The translations under genes and the position numbers were made by a program. Shown here piece after piece: positions 34,491 to 42,198 of a DNA stretch of 64,000 nt. Within the stretch, counting starts at the first letter, position 1, and the number at the start of each line of letters is the position of its first letter. The stretch comes from CAYUIG01 sp964444685 (GTDB taxonomy: Bacteria > Gemmatimonadota > Gemmatimonadetes > Longimicrobiales > RSA9). Where the stretch lies: contig CAYUIG010000015.1 in NCBI GenBank assembly GCA_964444685.1, forward strand, positions 1 through 64,000. Direction: 5' to 3'. The notes beneath the pieces were generated by a model, which saw only the letters and a program-made list of their open reading frames with translations, was not told the DNA's origin and did no database searches.

Positions 34491-34555
34491 CGGAAGCCGC
34501 CCGGGCGAGCGGAAACGGCCGGTCGAAGAGCCACTCGCAGAACGCTGCGAAAACC

Positions 34556-34600
34556 AGACTCCAGTCTCCCTACTCCAGTCTCCCGACTCCCGACTCACCC
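34556..34600. repeat. Heptanucleotide repeat, degenerate, reverse orientation
   Basis: AGACTCCAGTCTCCCTACTCCAGTCTCCCGACTCCCGACTC, the opposite strand of the GGGAGTC type. It ends just inside the stop region of the sigma-54 activator gene (stop at 34595). Confidence 0.65.
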
Positions 34601-35524
34601 CAGCTTCGCCCGCAGGGTATTGCGCGCCATTCCCAGCAGCTCCGCTGCCCGCGTCTTGTTGCCGCGGCAGAGCCGCAGCGCGTCCTGGATGGCGCGGCGC
34701 TCTTCTTCGGGGGACCCGTGAAAGGACCAGCGCGTGCGTCCGGATGGAGCCGCGGCGTCGAGCGGCGGCTCGAGGAGGTCGGACAGGTGCGCGGGGGTGA
34801 GGGTGGAGCCGTCGCAAAGAAGGACCGCGGCCTCGATGGCGTGTGCGAGCTGGCGGACGTTCCCCGGCCATGGGTGCGTGCGGAGCCGTTCGGCGGCGGC
34901 CTCGTGGATGCGCCGGACGGGCCGCGCGTAGCGCTGCGCAAACACCGAGAGGTAGTGGCCGGCGAGGAGGAGGATGTCGTCCTCGCGTTCACGAAGCGGT
35001 GGAACGCGGAAGCGGAGGACGACGAGGCGGTGGTAGAGGTCGCGGCGAAACTCGCCATCGCGCACGGCCGCCTCGAGGTCGATGGCGGTGGCGGCGATCC
35101 GGCGGGCGTCGACGCGGACGGTGCGTTCGGCGCCCAGTCGCCGGAACTCTCCTTCCTCGAGGGCGGTGAGGAGTTTGGCCTGGAGCGCCAGGGGCAGCTC
35201 GCCGATCTCGTCGAGGAAGATCGTGCCGGCGTCGGCCTGCTCGAGGAGTCCCTTGTGGGCGTACTGGGCGCCGGTGAAGGCGCCGCGGGCGTGGCCGAAG
35301 AACTCGGACTCGAAGAGGGAGTCGGGGACGCCGGCGCAGTTGACCGCGATGAAACGGCCGCGGGCGCGGGCCGACGCGGTGTGAATGGCGCGTGCGATCA
35401 GTCCCTTGCCGGTCCCGCTCTCTCCCGTGAGGAGGACCGGTGCGTCGACAGTAGCGGCGCGGCGGCAGAAGGAACGGATGATTTCGGCGGCGCGGCTCTG
35501 GCCGAGGATCGGGTCGTCGGTCAT
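34595..35524 (-). CDS. Sigma-54-dependent activator (AAA+ and Fis-type HTH, no sensor domain)
   Basis: 309 residues from ATG 35524, with GGAG about 6 nt upstream (an ATG at 35536 is less well placed). AAA+ domain: Walker A GESGTGKG, the sigma-54 contact loop GAFTGA, Walker B IFLDEIGELPL, and the R-finger region REREDDILLLAGHYL. At the C-terminus is a Fis-type helix-turn-helix (CRGNKTRAAELLGMARNTLRAKL). There is no receiver or ligand domain, as in PspF. It lies upstream of and on the same strand as the aspartase gene, with a 534-bp gap full of repeats between. Confidence 0.85.
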   Translation of the reverse strand: MTDDPILGQSRAAEIIRSFCRRAATVDAPVLLTGESGTGKGLIARAIHTASARARGRFIAVNCAGVPDSLFESEFFGHARGAFTGAQYAHKGLLEQADAGTIFLDEIGELPLALQAKLLTALEEGEFRRLGAERTVRVDARRIAATAIDLEAAVRDGEFRRDLYHRLVVLRFRVPPLREREDDILLLAGHYLSVFAQRYARPVRRIHEAAAERLRTHPWPGNVRQLAHAIEAAVLLCDGSTLTPAHLSDLLEPPLDAAAPSGRTRWSFHGSPEEERRAIQDALRLCRGNKTRAAELLGMARNTLRAKLG

Positions 35525-35765
35525 GCGAGGCTCCATCGGGGTTCGGGCCCCGATGGTGCACCGGTGGACGGGGCGATGGAATGGCTGATTGGGAGATTCG
35601 TGAGGTCCCTACCGCCGCGGCCCGTCCGCATCTAGATTGGAGAGACAGCGCCGGGCCCGACGGCCAGCGCAGGAAGACTGGATCGAGAATACGGCTCCGA
35701 CGTCCGGGCACGTGGCATGGGCGAAGGAGCCGTTTGTGTCTTCTCCACCCCGCAGGAGGTCCGAG

Positions 35766-36056
35766 ATGCTGGCGAAGGACCAGATCAAGATGATCGCGAA
35801 GGAGATCGACCGATCCGCGGATGCGCGGATCCACTCCTCCGACGATCGGTACGACCGGCAGCAGCTCTGGGAGGTAGTGCGGCGCGCGTGTCGCGCCATC
35901 GAGGCGGTGACGGAGATCGAGCGGGAGGAGATGGCGCGCGAGGATCGCAGCCGGCGCGCGCGCTACCTGGTGACGGAGCTCGAGAGCGCGCTGGAAGCGG
36001 CGAAGCGCGCGAAGGTCGTGCTCGACTGGTCGAACCGCGAGTCGCTCGAAGCGTAA
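35766..36056 (+). CDS. Hypothetical small helical protein
   Basis: 96 residues from ATG 35766, after a strong GGAGGTCCGAG site. All-helical, charged: MLAKDQIKMIAKEIDRSADAR, YDRQQLWEVVRRACRAIEAVTEIEREEMA, then a coiled-coil-like RARYLVTELESALEAAKRAK. No cysteines, no signal. Function is unknown. Its stop overlaps the next start (TAATG). Confidence 0.6.
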   Translation: MLAKDQIKMIAKEIDRSADARIHSSDDRYDRQQLWEVVRRACRAIEAVTEIEREEMAREDRSRRARYLVTELESALEAAKRAKVVLDWSNRESLEA

Positions 36057-37216
36057 TGGCCGACGGTCGGCACATGCGAAAGCGGCCGGGGCCCAGCGGT
36101 CCCGGCCGTTTCGTCATCCGGGCACTGCTGTCGATCACGCTTCTGTTCGCGATACCGCCGGAAGCCGTACAGGCGCAGACGCGTGCGGACAGCGCGGCGG
36201 TGATCCTGGACGCGGCGCGCCGGCTGTCCGGCGACCGCAGCGTCTCCGCCACACTGCTGCGTTACATCGTTGACCGATACGCCGGCACGCCTGCCGCGGC
36301 TGAAGCAGCGCGGATTCTCGCGGAAAGCAACATCGACGACAGCGGCCGCGTGGAGCTGCAGGTGTGGGGCACGCTGTTCGGACTGGGCCTCGGTGTGGCA
36401 GTACCCATTGCAAGCAAGGCCGACGGTGTCGAGCCGTTCGGCATCGGTCTGCTCACGGGCGGGCCGGTCGGTTTCTTCGCGAGCCGTGCGTACGCGCGCT
36501 CGCGGTCGTTGAGTGAAGGACAGGCGCGCGCGATCACGCTGGGCGGCACGTGGGGCGCATGGCAGGGACTCGGCTGGGCGCTCGTCGCCGATGTCGGGCA
36601 CAGCACGGAGCGCATCTGTCCGGATCCGCAGTTCCCGACCGACTGTTTCGACGTCGCGATCGGTGACACGGAAGATGAAGTGGCGCTGTCGGTGATCGCG
36701 GGCGGTGTCGCGGGCATCGCGGTCGGTACGATCCTCTCGCGCAAGCCGATCGATCGCGGGCTGGCCACGACGGTGAACTTCGGCGCCCTGTGGGGCACGT
36801 GGTTCGGCACGGCTGCGGGTGTGCTGGCGGATCAGGACGGCGAGGACGAGCTGTTGCGGGCGGCGCTGATCGGCGGCGATGCAGGGCTGCTGGCCACGGC
36901 GATCCTCGCGCCGCGCTGGCATCTCACGCGTGAACGCGCGCGCCTCATCAGCATCGCGGGTGTGCTCGGCGGGCTCGCGGGCGCGGGCATCGATCTGCTG
37001 CTCCAGCCGCGCAGCGAGGACATCACGATCGGGATCCCGCTGGTCACGAGCATTGCGGGCCTCGCGCTCGGCGCGCTCACGACGCGTGGCGGGAGCCGCG
37101 CGGATGCGCGCGATGACAGCGTGCCGGATCTGCCGATGCCGACGCTGCTGCGCGTGCAGGGCGCGGATGGACGGGCGGCGGTCGCACCGGGAATGGTCTA
37201 CACGGTACGTTTCTGA
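36056..37216 (+). CDS. Secreted or membrane protein of unknown function
   Basis: 386 residues from ATG 36056 (an in-frame ATG at 36074 is also possible). A long basic leader is followed by a hydrophobic segment (RALLSITLLFAIPPEAVQAQ), a signal peptide or anchor. The rest has four or five Gly/Ala-rich hydrophobic stretches separated by charged loops (for example SVIAGGVAGIAVGTILSR, GALWGTWFGTAAGVLAD, GVLGGLAGAGIDLLLQP), each about 40 residues apart, so it is probably a repeated hairpin membrane unit. It ends DLPMPTLLRVQGADG and a strand-like tail. Confidence 0.6.
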   Translation: MADGRHMRKRPGPSGPGRFVIRALLSITLLFAIPPEAVQAQTRADSAAVILDAARRLSGDRSVSATLLRYIVDRYAGTPAAAEAARILAESNIDDSGRVELQVWGTLFGLGLGVAVPIASKADGVEPFGIGLLTGGPVGFFASRAYARSRSLSEGQARAITLGGTWGAWQGLGWALVADVGHSTERICPDPQFPTDCFDVAIGDTEDEVALSVIAGGVAGIAVGTILSRKPIDRGLATTVNFGALWGTWFGTAAGVLADQDGEDELLRAALIGGDAGLLATAILAPRWHLTRERARLISIAGVLGGLAGAGIDLLLQPRSEDITIGIPLVTSIAGLALGALTTRGGSRADARDDSVPDLPMPTLLRVQGADGRAAVAPGMVYTVRF

Positions 37217-37239
37217 CGCACGAAGTGTATCCCTGAAAC

Positions 37240-38586
37240 ATGAGAGTCGTCCCGGCACTGCTCGCCCTGCTGCTCCTCGCCGCCTGCCGCGAGGAGGACG
37301 GCATCATCGGCGGTGGCGGACCCGGCCGCGCATACGTGGTGTCGGATCCGCCGGGCGCGCGCATCCTCGTGGACGACCGCGGCACCGGGCGCGTGACGCC
37401 CGATACGATCGATGGTCTCGCGGGGCGTCGCGAGATCACGGTGCGCCTGGACAGCGGCGGATTCAACTACGGCTACACCGCGCGCGTCGACGTATCGGGT
37501 GATACGCTGATCGAGATCGAGGGGCCGCTCGTGCTGCGTTGCGTGGAGCCCGCGTGCTACCGCTCGCTCGCGCGCTACCGCACCGGAAACCGCATCCGCT
37601 TCGCCACCAATCCCAACGGCATGCTGTTCCTGCACGATGCCACCGCGGGTGGCGCGTTCTGGCCGGCCGCGACGAGCAACAGCTACGTGTCGGCCGGCAT
37701 GCCGATCGTCGCGGGGCTGATGCGCGGCCGGGACACCGTCGCGCTCGGTCTGTACGACGCCGAATACCTCGCCGGCCGGCCGGCGCCGGAGCTGGAGCCC
37801 GTCGAGGGCGTAAGCTTCCGCCAGAGCACGTGGATCGTGCCACCGCCGACACTGCTCGACGCGGTAACCATCCGCGGCCTCGAGGTGGAGGAGCGCGTGC
37901 GCGCGAGCGAGGAGCGCGAGGACATCGTCTACATCGATCTGGTGTACCGGAACATCACGAATCAGCCCATCTACGGCACGGTCGACCCCGCGCTGCCCGT
38001 TGCCGGCGTCACGTACGAGAACGTGTACATCGGCTTCGTCCTCGATCCGGACATCGGTCTTCCCGGGGACGACTACTTCAGCTACGAACCCGCACTCGGC
38101 GTCGTGTTCGCGTACGATGCAGACTTCCGTGAAACGGCGTTCACCGGCAACCATCGCGATGCGCCGGGGCTGGTCGGGTTGAGTGTCGTGCGTGCGCCCA
38201 CAGGCGCGCGCGTGGTACTGAACGGATTCGTGAGTCCGGGGGACTGGCGTGCGGGTCAGTTCAACGAACCGATCGGCTGGTACATCCTGAGCGGCACCCG
38301 CTCGTTCACGCCGGACCATCCGTCCGGTGAGATCGGTCACCTCGCGCAGGCGCCAGCGGATGTACGGCTGGCGGTGAGCGTCGGGCCGCTGATGCTGCCC
38401 CCGGGCGACTCGGCCGCGGTCACGGTCGCGGTGACGATTGCGCCGCCGGTGGCGGGAGCGTTTGCGAGCGGAACGGTGGTGCCGCCGGGCGATCCGTTCG
38501 ATGCATCGCGGCAGCTCTTCCGCGTGGCGGGCACACTCTTCGAGAAGGTGGCGGAAGCGGCCGTGGAGCCGGCCGCGCTCCGCTGA
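37240..38586 (+). CDS. Lipoprotein with PEGA-like domain
   Basis: 448 residues from ATG 37240. The lipobox LLLAAC puts the cysteine near residue 16, followed by a Gly-rich linker. Residues about 30-95 look like a PEGA-type beta domain (YVVSDPPGARILVDDRGTGRVTPDTI). A large beta-rich part follows, with RSLARYRTGNRIRFATNPNGMLF and VTYENVYIGFVLDPDIGLPGDDYFSY. No enzyme motif. It is the third secreted/membrane gene in a row on this strand. Confidence 0.65.
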   Translation: MRVVPALLALLLLAACREEDGIIGGGGPGRAYVVSDPPGARILVDDRGTGRVTPDTIDGLAGRREITVRLDSGGFNYGYTARVDVSGDTLIEIEGPLVLRCVEPACYRSLARYRTGNRIRFATNPNGMLFLHDATAGGAFWPAATSNSYVSAGMPIVAGLMRGRDTVALGLYDAEYLAGRPAPELEPVEGVSFRQSTWIVPPPTLLDAVTIRGLEVEERVRASEEREDIVYIDLVYRNITNQPIYGTVDPALPVAGVTYENVYIGFVLDPDIGLPGDDYFSYEPALGVVFAYDADFRETAFTGNHRDAPGLVGLSVVRAPTGARVVLNGFVSPGDWRAGQFNEPIGWYILSGTRSFTPDHPSGEIGHLAQAPADVRLAVSVGPLMLPPGDSAAVTVAVTIAPPVAGAFASGTVVPPGDPFDASRQLFRVAGTLFEKVAEAAVEPAALR

Positions 38587-39126
38587 CTACTTCATCTTCT
38601 TCTTCAGTTCCTCGAGCCGCTCCTCGGCCATGCGCTCGCGCGCCTGGCGATCGAGCCGGCCGAAGTCGATTTCTTCGCGCTTCTTCTGCTCGAACACATC
38701 CGGCGAGTCGCCCATGAGTGCGGCCTCGCCCGCCCGCTCGCGGTAGGCGGACTCCATCTGCTCGAGGTCGCGCGCGACGAGCGCGCGCTCGGCGTTGAGC
38801 ACTTCGATCTTGCGCTCGAGAACCGTCGCGCGCTCGGCATGCCGCTCCGCGTACTCGACCGCGATGCGCACGGTCTCCTGGTCGTCGATCCTGCGCGCGA
38901 GTTCCTCACGCCGGCGACACACCGCTTCCGCCTCGCGCTCCGACTCGACATCACGACCGGCCGCGCGGATCTCGGCATCGAGCCGGTCGAGCGCGCCGCG
39001 CGCGACATCCAGCTCGCGACGCATTGCGGCGAACCGCGTGCCGGCGGGCGCGCCGTCGCCCGCGAGCTCCTTCTGGAAGTTCTCGACGGCCTGCCGCCAG
39101 GCGCGCTTCCATTCGTCGAATACCAT
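38587..39126 (-). CDS. Coiled-coil protein of unknown function
   Basis: 179 residues from ATG 39126, chosen because the sequence before it is unlike the rest. Start VFDEWKRAWRQAVENFQKELAG; then a nearly continuous charged coiled coil, residues 45-130 (ELDVARGALDRLDAEIRAAG, RRREELARRIDDQE), a short linker and a second coiled coil ending RLEELKKKMK. Similar to PspA-like or phage-shock-like helical rods in look, but without a clear match. Its stop abuts the stop of the opposite gene. Confidence 0.65.
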   Translation of the reverse strand: MVFDEWKRAWRQAVENFQKELAGDGAPAGTRFAAMRRELDVARGALDRLDAEIRAAGRDVESEREAEAVCRRREELARRIDDQETVRIAVEYAERHAERATVLERKIEVLNAERALVARDLEQMESAYRERAGEAALMGDSPDVFEQKKREEIDFGRLDRQARERMAEERLEELKKKMK

Positions 39127-39212
39127 GGCGCGCAACATAAGGCATGACGGGGGAACGGGGTAGCGGCCCGATCCTTGCCCCTTGCACGACCTCCCCCGCG
39201 GCCGGAGGAGCG

Positions 39213-40085
39213 ATGCAGGTCGACGAGGCGCGCCGCAGAACACCGGAGCTGGCCGACCTCACCGGCGAGGAGCGGCGTTCGCTCACGCATGGCGAGTTCT
39301 GGATTCCCGAGCACGAGCGTGTGGTCTACCAGCTCGCATTGCGCTCGCTGAATCAGGCCGCGATCCCATACGTCGTCAGCGGGCTGTACGCGATCTACGA
39401 GTACACGGGGATCTACAGGAAGACGAAGGACCTCGATCTCTTCATCCAGCCGGGCCACGTGATCGAGACGGCGCGTGTGCTGAAGGCGGCTGGATTCGAG
39501 GTGAAGCTCGAGCAGGCACACTGGATCGCGAAAGCGATGATGGGTGACGTGCAGACGGACCTCATCTTCGGAATGGGGAATGGCCTCGCGTTCATCGATG
39601 CAGGGTGGTACCGGCATTCGCGCGCGGGCATCCTGGCCGGTGAGCCGGTGCGCATCGGTCCGGCCGAGGAGCTGATCTGGCACCGGCTGTACGTGTCGGA
39701 GCGCCATCGCTGGGACATGGCCGATGTGCTGCACCTGATCCTGTGCCGTGGCGACGAGCTGGACTGGAGCCGTCTGCTCGACCGCGTGGGCCGGCACTGG
39801 CAGCTCCTGCTCGCGCAGGTGCACCTCTTCGACTTCGCGTATCCCGGTTATCGGCGACGCATCCCGCAGCAGGTGCGCGACCAGCTCGCCGCGCTCGCCG
39901 CGGCCGCAGCGCTCGAGCCGCCGGGTGATCCGCTCCTGTGTCAGGGCACGCTCATCTCGCGCTTCTCATTCAGCATCGATGTGAACGAGTGGGGGTTCCA
40001 CGACCCGCGCAAGGATGCGACCGTGGCGAGCCGCACGATGCCCGTCATCCAGGAGATCGTGAACAGCGATGTCTGGGACGACTGA
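39213..40085 (+). CDS. Nucleotidyltransferase-fold protein
   Basis: 290 residues from ATG 39213 (GGAGGAG site 3-8 nt upstream). The region YVVSGLYAIYEYTGIYRKTKDLDLFI has the G(G/S)x(10-20)D-x-D pattern of the nucleotidyltransferase superfamily (here SG...KDLDLF). A later aspartate may be in GDVQTDLIFGMGNG. The C-terminal 130 residues are helical with no known motif. Close relatives include substrate-adenylating and AbiEii-like toxins. It overlaps the next gene by 17 bp, a tight link to the phosphoesterase. Confidence 0.65.
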   Translation: MQVDEARRRTPELADLTGEERRSLTHGEFWIPEHERVVYQLALRSLNQAAIPYVVSGLYAIYEYTGIYRKTKDLDLFIQPGHVIETARVLKAAGFEVKLEQAHWIAKAMMGDVQTDLIFGMGNGLAFIDAGWYRHSRAGILAGEPVRIGPAEELIWHRLYVSERHRWDMADVLHLILCRGDELDWSRLLDRVGRHWQLLLAQVHLFDFAYPGYRRRIPQQVRDQLAALAAAAALEPPGDPLLCQGTLISRFSFSIDVNEWGFHDPRKDATVASRTMPVIQEIVNSDVWDD

Positions 40086-40902
40086 AGCGATCGCACTCTC
40101 CAACCGCGACGATGTCGAGCCGCAGCGCACGCTGCGCCTCGCCGCGATCGGCGACCTGCATTACGACGGCCGATCCGCGGGGTCGCTGCGTCCGCTGTTC
40201 GCGGAGATCCAGCGCAGCGCCGACATGCTCGTGCTGTGCGGTGACATGACGACGCACGGCCGCGTCGAGCAGATGCGCGGCTTCGTGGAAGAGATGGGCG
40301 GTGTCACGATCCCGATCATTGCCGTGCTCGGCAACCATGACGTCGAGTGCGGCCAGGAGAAGGAGCTCACGGCGGTGCTCGTCGAACGCGGCGTCAACGT
40401 GCTCACGGGTGGTGAACCGATCGTGATCGAGGGAATCGGTTTCGCCGGGACGAAGGGGTTCGCGGGCGGTTTCGGGCGGGGCGCGCTCGCGCCGTTCGGC
40501 GAGAAGCTGATCAAGGACTTCGTGCAGCACGCGATCGACGAGGCGATCGCACTCGAGAACGGGCTGCGCAATCTGCCGACCGACACCAAGGTGGCGGTGC
40601 TGCACTACTCGCCGATCGCTGAAACGCTCGAGGGCGAGCCGGAGATCATCTTTCCGTTCCTCGGTTCATCGCGACTCGTGCAGCCGATCGACACGCTGGG
40701 TGCAACGGTCGTGTTCCACGGCCACGCGCACCACGGCCGCCTCGAGGGCAGCACGCCGGGCGGCGTGCCGGTGCGCAACGTGGCGCGGCCGGTTCTGGAG
40801 GCGCACGGCCTGTCCTTTCTCATCTACGAGCTGCCCGCGCCCGAGCGGCGGCGCGAACATGCGACGGACACCGCTAGCCGAAACGTTCGAGGAATGCGAT
40901 GA
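40069..40902 (+). CDS. Calcineurin-like metallophosphoesterase
   Basis: 277 residues from ATG 40069, 17 bp inside the previous gene. All five metal-binding motifs are seen: AAIGDLHYDG (motif I), LVLCGDMTTHG (II), AVLGNHDVE (III), VLHYSP (IV) and FHGHAHHG (V). No signal peptide. The substrate could be a cyclic nucleotide, a phospho-sugar or an RNA end. The 3' end overlaps the topoisomerase gene on the other strand by 29 bp. Confidence 0.85.
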   Translation: MSGTTEAIALSNRDDVEPQRTLRLAAIGDLHYDGRSAGSLRPLFAEIQRSADMLVLCGDMTTHGRVEQMRGFVEEMGGVTIPIIAVLGNHDVECGQEKELTAVLVERGVNVLTGGEPIVIEGIGFAGTKGFAGGFGRGALAPFGEKLIKDFVQHAIDEAIALENGLRNLPTDTKVAVLHYSPIAETLEGEPEIIFPFLGSSRLVQPIDTLGATVVFHGHAHHGRLEGSTPGGVPVRNVARPVLEAHGLSFLIYELPAPERRREHATDTASRNVRGMR

Positions 40903-41863
40903 GCGCGCGTTCCTCCGGATAGTAGCCGACGGGTTCGCGCGCACCGACCTCCCGCCGGTCGTTCCTCCTTCGCTCGATCGTGCGGCCCCGCAGGTACTCC
41001 TCGAGCACGGCCGGATGGATGTAGGCGCTCCTGCAGATGGCGGGCGTGTTGCCCAGCTCCGCGGCGACGATCTGGCAGGCGAGGCGCACGGTCGACGCCG
41101 CTTCGCGCCGGGACGAGAGCGGCCCGATGTCGGCGAGCACGGTGGCGGCGCGCACGGTGCCGCTGAACGTGCGCAGGTCCTTCGACGTGATGCGCTCGCC
41201 GCAGATCTCGCGCAGGTAGCGGTTGACCATCTGCGCGGTGATCGGCTTGACCGCATTCCCATCGCGGTACTGGAAGAGGCGCTTTCCGGGAAGCTGCTTC
41301 AGCTCCTCGATGATCTCCACGAGCGGCGTGTCGGCCACGACCTGGCGCTGATCGATCCGCCGTTTCCCCGAATAGCGGAAGACGAGGTTGGTGCCTTCGA
41401 TGCGCACGTGTCGCTTGCCCAGCGTGCAGATGCCGAAGGTCCGGTTGGCCACGGCGTAGCGCTCGCTGCCCGCGCGGAACCCCGCCCGGGCCATGAGCCG
41501 GACGACCGTGGCGAGGACCTTGCGCTGGTCGAGGTCCGGACGGCCGAGGTCGTCGTTCGTGGCTGCGCGCAGGTCGGGCAGCACGCGCGCGACCTCACGC
41601 AGGCGGCGCCACTTCCGGCGGTCCTGCCGGCGTACGTGCGCGGCGGAGTAGCGGTACTGCTTCCGGCCGGCCGCATCGCGGCCCCACGCCTGGATCTTGC
41701 GATCCGGGTCGGGCGCGATGTGGACGTCCGTCCAGCCGGGCGGGATCGCGAGCGAGCGGATCCGCGCGAGCGTGTCGGGCGCGGTGAGCGGGCGGCCGTT
41801 GAGGCCGACGTAGCGGAATCGTTTCGGCGAGCCCGCGCGGCGCCACCAGCCGTTCGATGCCAT
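40874..41863 (-). CDS. DNA topoisomerase IB
   Basis: 329 residues from ATG 41863. The poxvirus-like type IB layout is clear: N-terminal RFRYVGLNGRPLTAPDTLARI, GRKQYRYSAAHVRRQDRRKW, RTFGICTLGKRHVRIEGTNLVFRYSGK, the catalytic core KDLRTFSGTV and the nucleophile Tyr281 in RSAYIHPAV. The enzyme relaxes supercoils by a reversible 3'-phosphotyrosine bond. Bacterial members are accessory enzymes. It converges with the phosphoesterase gene. Confidence 0.9.
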   Translation of the reverse strand: MASNGWWRRAGSPKRFRYVGLNGRPLTAPDTLARIRSLAIPPGWTDVHIAPDPDRKIQAWGRDAAGRKQYRYSAAHVRRQDRRKWRRLREVARVLPDLRAATNDDLGRPDLDQRKVLATVVRLMARAGFRAGSERYAVANRTFGICTLGKRHVRIEGTNLVFRYSGKRRIDQRQVVADTPLVEIIEELKQLPGKRLFQYRDGNAVKPITAQMVNRYLREICGERITSKDLRTFSGTVRAATVLADIGPLSSRREAASTVRLACQIVAAELGNTPAICRSAYIHPAVLEEYLRGRTIERRRNDRREVGAREPVGYYPEERALIAFLERFG

Positions 41864-41954
41864 GGGACCGCCCGGGGATTCACGGTCCGTGCCAGTCGGG
41901 AGTGTGGATGATGTGTGGAGCGCGGGCCGTGCCCGCCCTGAATGGAGGATGCGC

Positions 41955-42197
41955 ATGACGCAGCCGTCGAGGACGACGGAAACGCAGCATCGTGACTACG
42001 AAACGATCCGCGACCTGATGAATCAGATCCGGGACCGGCTCACCGTTCCGGATCGCGCCACGCTCGCGATCGGGCTCGTCGGTCACCTCGCGACGCTGAT
42101 GAACGGCGCGCAGATGAAGAAGCTGCTCGCGCAGCTCGTCGAGGAAGCAGAGCGCGTGCAGGATGTGCCGCCGCTGCGGAGGAAGGGCCAGGAGTAG
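41955..42197 (+). CDS. Hypothetical small protein
   Basis: 80 residues from ATG 41955 (GGAGG 6 nt upstream; the in-frame ATG at 41949 is too close to the site). It has a helix-rich middle (YETIRDLMNQIRDRLTVPDRATLAIGLVGHLATLM) and a second helix (KLLAQLVEEAERVQD). No signal. It is 1 bp from the TamA-like gene and may be co-transcribed. Confidence 0.5.
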   Translation: MTQPSRTTETQHRDYETIRDLMNQIRDRLTVPDRATLAIGLVGHLATLMNGAQMKKLLAQLVEEAERVQDVPPLRRKGQE

Positions 42198-42198
42198 C

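Noticed and set aside
34061..34594. Sigma-54 promoter in front of the aspartase
   Set aside because: I looked for TGGCAC-N5-TTGC on the minus strand and found no convincing match, so none is annotated.
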